This document shows positions 59,390-64,000 of a stretch of 64,000 nucleotides of DNA, one piece after another. A program made the translations under genes and the position numbers. This DNA is from Streptomyces sp. NBC_00523 (GTDB lineage: Bacteria; Actinomycetota; Actinomycetes; Streptomycetales; Streptomycetaceae): NCBI RefSeq assembly GCF_036346615.1, contig NZ_CP107836.1, positions 6,014,001 through 6,078,000 of the forward strand, given 5' to 3'. The notes under the pieces are model-generated. The model saw only the letters and a list, made by a program, of their open reading frames with translations. It was not told where the DNA came from and did not search any database. The stretch's first letter is position 1; every line of letters starts with the position of its first letter.

Positions 59390-61066
59390 ATGCCGGAAAC
59401 GAGTGCGACGGAGACGTTCCGGGCGGCCCGGGACTTCCTGCTCCGGCACCGCGAGGACTACGCCGCCGCCTACGACGGTTTCCGCTGGCCCCGCGACGAC
59501 CACTTCAACTGGGCGCTCGACTGGTTCGACGTCATCGCCCGGGACAACGACCGCACCGCCCTGCACATCGTGGAGGAGGACGGCACCCGCACCGAGGTGT
59601 CGTTCGCCGAGATGTCCGCCCGCTCCGACCGGGCCGCGAACTGGCTGCGCGCCCAGGGCGTACGCGAGGGGCACCGCATCCTCGTCATGCTCGGCAACCA
59701 GGTCGAGCTGTGGGAGACCGCGCTCGCCGCGATGAAGCTCCGCGCCGTCGTCATCCCCGCGACCCCGCTTCTGGGCCCCGCCGACCTGCGCGACCGCGTC
59801 GAGCGCGGCCGGGTCCGGCACGTCCTGGTCCGCGACACCGACACCGCGAAGTTCGCCGAGGTGCCCGGCCGCTACACCCGTATCTGCGTCGGCGCCCCGA
59901 CCGAGGGGTGGCTCGACTACGCGGAGGCCGCCGAGGCGCCCCGCCCGTTCACACCGGACCGCGAGACCGACGCGGACGAACCGCTGATGCTCTACTTCAC
60001 CTCCGGCACGACCGCCAGTCCCAAGCTGGTCGAGCACACCCATGTCTCGTATCCCGTGGGCCACTTGGCGACGATGTACTGGATCGGGCTCAAGCCCGGC
60101 GACGTGCACCTCAACATCTCCTCGCCCGGCTGGGCCAAGCACGCCTGGTCCAACCTCTTCGCGCCGTGGAGCGCCGAGGCGACCGTGTTCATCTTCAACT
60201 ACACCCGCTTCGACGCCGGCCGCCTGATGGCCGAGATGGACCGCTCCGGCATTACGAGCTTCTGTGCCCCGCCCACCGTGTGGCGCATGCTCATCCAGGC
60301 CGACCTGACCCAGCTGAAGACCCCGCCGCGCGAGGTCGTCGCCGCCGGTGAACCGCTGAACCCCGAGGTCATCGAGGCGGTCCGGCGCGCCTGGGGCATC
60401 ACCATCCGCGACGGCTTCGGCCAGACGGAGACCGCCGTCCAGGTCGCCAACAGCCCCGGCCAGGCCCTCAAGCCCGGCTCCATGGGCCGTCCGAGCCCCG
60501 GCTTCCGGGTGGTCCTGCTCGACCCGGTGAGCGGGGAGCCCGGCGCGGCCGAGGGCGAGATCTCGCTCGACCTGTCGACCCACCCGGTGGGCCTGATGAC
60601 CGGCTACCACGGCGACCCGGAGCGCACGGCCGAGGCGATGGCCGGCGGCTACTACCGCACCGGTGACATCGGCTCCCGCGACGAGGACGGCTACATCACC
60701 TACGTGGGGCGCGCCGACGATGTCTTCAAGTCCTCCGACTACAAGATCTCCCCGTTCGAGCTGGAGAGCGCCCTGCTGGAGCACGAGGCGGTGGTCGAGG
60801 CCGCCGTCGTCCCGGCCGCCGACGAGGTCCGCCTCTCCGTCCCGAAGGCGTACGTGGTGCTCGCCGAGGGCTGGGAGCCCGGCCCGGACACCGCCAAGGT
60901 GCTCTTCGCCCACTCCAGGTCCGTGCTCGCCCCGTACAAGCGGGTGCGGCGGCTGGAGTTCGCGGAGCTGCCCAAGACCGTCTCCGGCAAGATCCGCCGG
61001 ATCGAACTGCGCGAGCGCACCGCCCAGGGCGGCGGCACCGAGTACGCCGAGGGGGACCTGGCATGA
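59390..61066 (+). CDS. Acyl-CoA synthetase, AMP-binding, medium-chain/ACSM-like
   Basis: 558 residues; ATG follows GAGGAGGG. Adenylation motifs: P-loop YFTSGTTASPKLVEH, GFGQTETAVQ, YRTGDIGSRDEDGYITYVGR and the C-terminal lysine region LPKTVSGKIRRIEL. The N-terminal FNWALDWFDVIARDNDRTAL and the SSPGWAKHAWSNLFAPW segment are typical of the MACS/ACSM branch, so medium-chain or aryl acids are likely. Coupled by a 4-bp overlap to the next synthetase gene. Confidence 0.87.
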   Translation: MPETSATETFRAARDFLLRHREDYAAAYDGFRWPRDDHFNWALDWFDVIARDNDRTALHIVEEDGTRTEVSFAEMSARSDRAANWLRAQGVREGHRILVMLGNQVELWETALAAMKLRAVVIPATPLLGPADLRDRVERGRVRHVLVRDTDTAKFAEVPGRYTRICVGAPTEGWLDYAEAAEAPRPFTPDRETDADEPLMLYFTSGTTASPKLVEHTHVSYPVGHLATMYWIGLKPGDVHLNISSPGWAKHAWSNLFAPWSAEATVFIFNYTRFDAGRLMAEMDRSGITSFCAPPTVWRMLIQADLTQLKTPPREVVAAGEPLNPEVIEAVRRAWGITIRDGFGQTETAVQVANSPGQALKPGSMGRPSPGFRVVLLDPVSGEPGAAEGEISLDLSTHPVGLMTGYHGDPERTAEAMAGGYYRTGDIGSRDEDGYITYVGRADDVFKSSDYKISPFELESALLEHEAVVEAAVVPAADEVRLSVPKAYVVLAEGWEPGPDTAKVLFAHSRSVLAPYKRVRRLEFAELPKTVSGKIRRIELRERTAQGGGTEYAEGDLA

Positions 61067-62670
61067 CCGAGCTTTCGTACGCGCACGGCACGGGCACCAC
61101 CGCCCTGCTCGGCGACACCATCGGACGCAACCTGGACCGGGCCGTCGCCGCCTGGCCCGACCGCGAGGCGCTGGTCGACGTACCGTCCGGGCGGCGCTGG
61201 ACGTACGCGGAGTTCGGCGCGGCCGTCGAGGAGCTGGCGCGGGCGCTGATGGCGTCGGGCGTGGCCAAGGGGGACCGGGTCGGCATCTGGGCGGTCAACT
61301 GCCCCGAGTGGGTGCTCGTCCAGTACGCCACCGCCCGCATCGGCGCGATCATGGTGAACATCAACCCCGCCTACCGGGCGCACGAGTTGGAGTACGTGCT
61401 GAAGCAGGCCGGGATCTCCCTGCTGGCCGCCTCCCTCGCCCACCGCACCAGCGACTACCGCGCCCTGGTCGAGGAGGTCCGCGCCGACTGCCCGGACTTG
61501 CGCGCGGTGCACTACATCGGCGACGGTTCATGGGACGAACTCCTCTCCGTGGCACCTCAGGTGACGGTTGCTCAGCTCGCCGCCCGCGAGGCGGAGCTGT
61601 CCTGCGACGACCCGATCAACATCCAGTACACCTCGGGCACCACGGGCTTCCCCAAGGGTGCGACGCTCTCGCACCACAACATCCTCAACAACGGTTACTT
61701 CGTGGGGGAGTTGGTCGCCTACACCGAGCAGGACCGGGTCTGCCTCCCCGTGCCCTTCTACCACTGCTTCGGCATGGTGATGGGCAACCTCGGCATCACC
61801 TCGCACGGCGCCTGCATCGTGATCCCCGGCGGCTCGTTCGAACCGGCCGCCGTGTTGAGCGCCGTGCAGCAGGAACGATGCACCTCGCTGTACGGGGTAC
61901 CCACGATGTTCATCGCCGAGCTCAACCTGCCGGACTTCACCTCGTACGACCTGTCCTCGCTGCGCACCGGCATCATGGCCGGGTCGCCGTGCCCGGTCGA
62001 GGTGATGAAGCGGGTGGTGGCCGAGATGCACATGGACGAGGTGTCCATCTGCTACGGCATGACGGAGACCTCCCCGGTCTCCACCCAGACCCGCCGCGAC
62101 GACGACCTGGAGCGCCGCACCGGTACCGTCGGCCGCGTCATGCCGCACATCGAGGTCAAGGTCATCGACCCGGCGACCGGGGTGACCCTGGAACGCGGGC
62201 GGTCCGGCGAGCTGTGCACCCGGGGCTACAGCGTGATGCTCGGCTACTGGGACCAGCCCGACCGCACCGCGGAGGCTATCGACGCGGGGCGCTGGATGCA
62301 CACCGGCGACCTCGCGGTGATGCGCGAGGACGGCTACGTACAGATCGTCGGCCGCATCAAGGACGTGATCATCCGGGGTGGCGAGAACATCTACCCGCGC
62401 GAGATCGAAGAGTTCCTGTACCGCCACCCGAAGATCGCCGACGTACAGGTGGTCGGCGTGCCCGACGAGCGTTACGGGGAAGAGGTGCTGGCCTGCGTCA
62501 TCCCCGCCGACCCGGCCGACCCGCCGGCCCTGGACGACGTACGGGCGTTCTGCGAGGGGCAGTTGGCCCACTACAAGATCCCGCGCCTGCTCCGGATCCT
62601 GGAGACCTTCCCGATGACGGTCAGCGGCAAGGTCCGCAAGATCGAACTGCGGGAGACCTACAGCCGCTAG
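61063..62670 (+). CDS. Fatty acyl-CoA synthetase-like AMP-binding protein
   Basis: 535 residues with the start overlapping the previous stop (ATGA). Motifs: IQYTSGTTGFPKGATLSH, CYGMTETSPVSTQT, GDLAVMREDGYVQIVGRIKD, GGENIYPREIEEFLYRHP and FPMTVSGKVRKIELRE. It is closer to FadD-like ligases than to its neighbour, so the pair may cover different acids. The presence of two ligases in one operon without beta-oxidation genes nearby is notable. Confidence 0.88.
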   Translation: MTELSYAHGTGTTALLGDTIGRNLDRAVAAWPDREALVDVPSGRRWTYAEFGAAVEELARALMASGVAKGDRVGIWAVNCPEWVLVQYATARIGAIMVNINPAYRAHELEYVLKQAGISLLAASLAHRTSDYRALVEEVRADCPDLRAVHYIGDGSWDELLSVAPQVTVAQLAAREAELSCDDPINIQYTSGTTGFPKGATLSHHNILNNGYFVGELVAYTEQDRVCLPVPFYHCFGMVMGNLGITSHGACIVIPGGSFEPAAVLSAVQQERCTSLYGVPTMFIAELNLPDFTSYDLSSLRTGIMAGSPCPVEVMKRVVAEMHMDEVSICYGMTETSPVSTQTRRDDDLERRTGTVGRVMPHIEVKVIDPATGVTLERGRSGELCTRGYSVMLGYWDQPDRTAEAIDAGRWMHTGDLAVMREDGYVQIVGRIKDVIIRGGENIYPREIEEFLYRHPKIADVQVVGVPDERYGEEVLACVIPADPADPPALDDVRAFCEGQLAHYKIPRLLRILETFPMTVSGKVRKIELRETYSR

Positions 62671-62675
62671 CGGCT
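62662..62675. terminator. Perfect 14-bp palindrome shared by two stop codons
   Basis: AGCCGCTAGCGGCT spans the TAG of the synthetase gene and reaches the first base of the stop of the convergent small gene. It has no loop and is short, so it may be chance or a weak terminator. The convergent genes leave only four bases between them. Confidence 0.3.
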
Positions 62676-62899
62676 CAGGCCGCCTCGATCACGTCCCCCG
62701 CGTCGCCGCGCGTCGCCGCCGCCCACTGCAGGAGGAGCACCTCGTACGCGGCGGACTCCACGGGGGACCAGTCCTGGCCCGCGCGGGCGTCCACGAGCGC
62801 GCGGATCGCCTCGTTGGCCTCCAGGGCGGAGCGCCTGGGGAGCGCGGGGGCGTGCGCGGGCGTGTCCGAGGGTGGTGAAGTCCGTGGAGTTAAGACCAT
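62675..62899 (-). CDS. Small hypothetical protein
   Basis: 74 residues from ATG 62899 with GGAG three bases upstream. The N-terminal third is Pro/Ala-rich; the rest is helical (ALEANEAIRALVDARAGQDW, VESAAYEVLLLQWAAATRG). No family recognised; similar short proteins lie beside acyl-CoA genes in Streptomyces, but length and sequence do not fit a biotin-carboxylase epsilon subunit well. Its 154-bp upstream gap shows no clear feature. Confidence 0.6.
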   Translation of the reverse strand: MVLTPRTSPPSDTPAHAPALPRRSALEANEAIRALVDARAGQDWSPVESAAYEVLLLQWAAATRGDAGDVIEAA

Positions 62900-63053
62900 G
62901 CGCTCCACTGTAGGGCCCGCCACTGACAACGAACCGCACATCGGGGGCCGTTGGCCAGAACGTGACGGATCACACGCAGGGTGGCCGGGCGATTTCTGTG
63001 AGGCACGACACGTCGCCCGGCCCGGGTGTCCGATTCTGATGGGTTGCGCGCGG

Positions 63054-63752
63054 TCAGGCCCCGGTGCTGACGAGCTCGTCGGCCGCGCCGTTCAACGGCT
63101 GCGGCGTGCCGGTGAGATCCAGGACGAATAGCGGCACGCGTAGGGTGTCCGCCCGCTTCCGGGCCTCCGGCGTATAGCCCGCGAGCGAGAACAGCACCCC
63201 GCGCACCGAGCCGTTGAGCGCGTTGAGCCACAGGCACTCGACGTCCCGGAGCTCGGTCGGCCGGGTCGTGGAGTCGACCTCGGCGATCAGCCCGGACGCC
63301 CGCAGGTCGATCCGGGACGCCGGCCGGTTCACCGGGTGCGTCACGTCCTGGAAGCCCAGCCAGGTCAGATAGAGCGCCGCCGCCGCGACCGCGTCCCGCG
63401 CGGTACGGATGGTCAGCGGCCGGAACGCCGGACGGGGCGCCGCCGCCGTGCGCGGCAGCGGTATGTGTGCGGGCCGGAGCGCCCCGGCGGACGCCACCGG
63501 CCGCACCGGCACCCGCAGCACCGCCCCGCACGGGCAGCACAGCTCGGGCTGCGGCCACTGGTCGTGCCGCCCGCAGCCCCGGCACCGTACGGTCACCCAG
63601 TCGTCGTTCCAGGTGCGATGGGTGATCGGGACGACGGGTGCGCCGCGCAGCAGCGGCGGGGCCGTCGGCTCCCCGCACGGGCACGGGTAGACGGGGGTCA
63701 CGTACGCGTGGTCGCGGCGACAGGCCGGGCACCGTACCGGCACTGACTCCAC
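63054..63752 (-). CDS. Zinc-ribbon protein with degenerate Mrr-like C-terminal domain
   Basis: 232 residues from GTG 63752 with GGAGG nine bases upstream; the open frame reaches 63902. The N-terminal ~80 residues hold two Cys-rich units: Cys8, Cys11, Cys24, Cys26 and Cys57, Cys60, Cys72 or Cys73, Cys75, each fitting a zinc ribbon. After a Pro-rich linker, residues ~118-225 recall the Mrr-type restriction-endonuclease fold (AVAAAALYLTWLGFQDV, LDLTG preceded by VPLFV), with Asp149 and Glu158-Val-Asp160 where the active-site Asp and Glu/Gln-x-Lys normally occur. The lysine is missing, so cleavage is doubtful; DNA or RNA binding is plausible. Confidence 0.6.
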   Translation of the reverse strand: MESVPVRCPACRRDHAYVTPVYPCPCGEPTAPPLLRGAPVVPITHRTWNDDWVTVRCRGCGRHDQWPQPELCCPCGAVLRVPVRPVASAGALRPAHIPLPRTAAAPRPAFRPLTIRTARDAVAAAALYLTWLGFQDVTHPVNRPASRIDLRASGLIAEVDSTTRPTELRDVECLWLNALNGSVRGVLFSLAGYTPEARKRADTLRVPLFVLDLTGTPQPLNGAADELVSTGA

Positions 63753-63917
63753 CCCGTGCTCCCTCCGTACCACTTCCGTAATCCCTCCATGCTCCCCCAA
63801 GAGCCCGCCGCCGGGTGCGGATTCGCTCCACTCGGCGCCCTTCTCCGCGCGCGTCCCGCCTCCCTTGACGGCGGTCCGGGCGCGGCCTAGATTTGCTTCC
63901 ACATAACAGAAGAAGTT

Positions 63918-63932
63918 TTCCGCAATGCGGAA
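63918..63932. promoter_or_regulatory. Perfect 15-bp palindrome near the right edge, candidate operator
   Basis: TTCCGCA-A-TGCGGAA has perfect 7-bp arms. Its form is like operators of IclR-family regulators in actinomycetes (comparison from memory). It is eight bases before a likely start codon of a gene that runs out of the window. Confidence 0.5.
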
Positions 63933-63940
63933 CCGGTGAT

Positions 63941-64000
63941 GTGGTGCTCTCAGGTGGCGCGACAGAGCCCGACTCCATCCCCGACTCCACCCAGGGACGA
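63941..64000 (+). CDS. Possible 5' end of a gene continuing beyond the window
   Basis: GTG at 63941 or 63944 opens a frame (VVLSGGATEPDSIPDSTQGR) to the window end without a stop; GGAA of the palindrome is the only ribosome-site candidate. An autoregulated IclR-type regulator would fit the palindrome, but only 20 codons are visible. The ATG at 63939 opens a different, also unbroken frame. Confidence 0.25.
   Translation, partial: MVLSGGATEPDSIPDSTQGR

Noticed and set aside
1..64000. CRISPR arrays, tRNA or rRNA genes, insertion sequences, prophage or integration sites
   Set aside because: No regularly spaced repeats, cloverleaf-like sequences, transposases or integrases were seen on either strand; the DUF2637 protein alone is not evidence of a mobile element.

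Overview
The window is very GC-rich, with strong third-position G/C bias, GTG and TTG starts, GGAGG-type ribosome binding sites, many ATGA/GTGA stop-start overlaps and almost no TTA codons. Gene content (RNase Sa, a DUF2637 membrane protein, DUF5709, PucR with xdh, long GC hairpin terminators, a short Cys leader peptide) points to a Streptomyces chromosome or a close relative. I see no tRNA, rRNA, insertion sequence, prophage or CRISPR array. Function calls come from motifs and remembered family features; no database search was possible.

Left part (1-15.3 kb): a 5'-truncated PP2C-like protein that has lost a metal-binding Asp, and a PoxB-type TPP enzyme. Next is a compact trans-4-hydroxyproline catabolic operon (FAD oxidase, small [2Fe-2S] protein, FAD/BFD subunit, DapA-type deaminase, proline-racemase-type epimerase) followed by its GntR regulator. 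Directly beyond lies a secreted M9 collagenase. The element CATGTGACAT occurs upstream of both the hydroxyproline operon and the collagenase, with a related site before the regulator, so release of hydroxyproline from collagen and its catabolism may be one regulon. Then come a secreted RNase Sa-type ribonuclease with its barstar-type inhibitor, a TetR regulator with a palindromic operator, and a receptor Ser/Thr kinase.

Middle part (15.3-42.5 kb): an anti-sigma-type ATPase carrying the only in-frame TTA codon I noticed, a DUF2637 membrane protein, a FhuF-like ferric reductase under an iron box, a second GntR, and a helical-repeat protein. A purine block follows: PucR regulator, three-subunit xanthine dehydrogenase, AzgA-type permease and XdhC maturation factor. 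After it are a 1252-residue secreted subtilase, an MFS transporter, a nucleotidyltransferase-like protein, a RibD-type reductase, a secreted amidase, an unusual three-gene ACP / ketosynthase / alpha-beta hydrolase operon, and a secreted ExeM-type nuclease with a His-rich tail.

Right part (42.6-64 kb): a 26-residue Cys-containing leader peptide before a ROK regulator, then a tightly coupled seven-gene operon. It encodes a flavin reductase, an SsuABC-like importer, an NtaA/SnaA/DszA-type monooxygenase, a fused ABC exporter and an aldo/keto reductase, most likely for scavenging or detoxifying an organosulfur compound. Small single genes follow (NTF2-like, DUF5709, probable DUF6296, TerD, DMT transporter, AlkZ-like protein). 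A LuxR regulator diverges from two overlapping acyl-CoA synthetase genes that have a perfect palindrome at the first start codon. The window ends with a zinc-ribbon protein fused to a degenerate Mrr-like domain and a perfect palindrome in front of a gene that runs off the edge.
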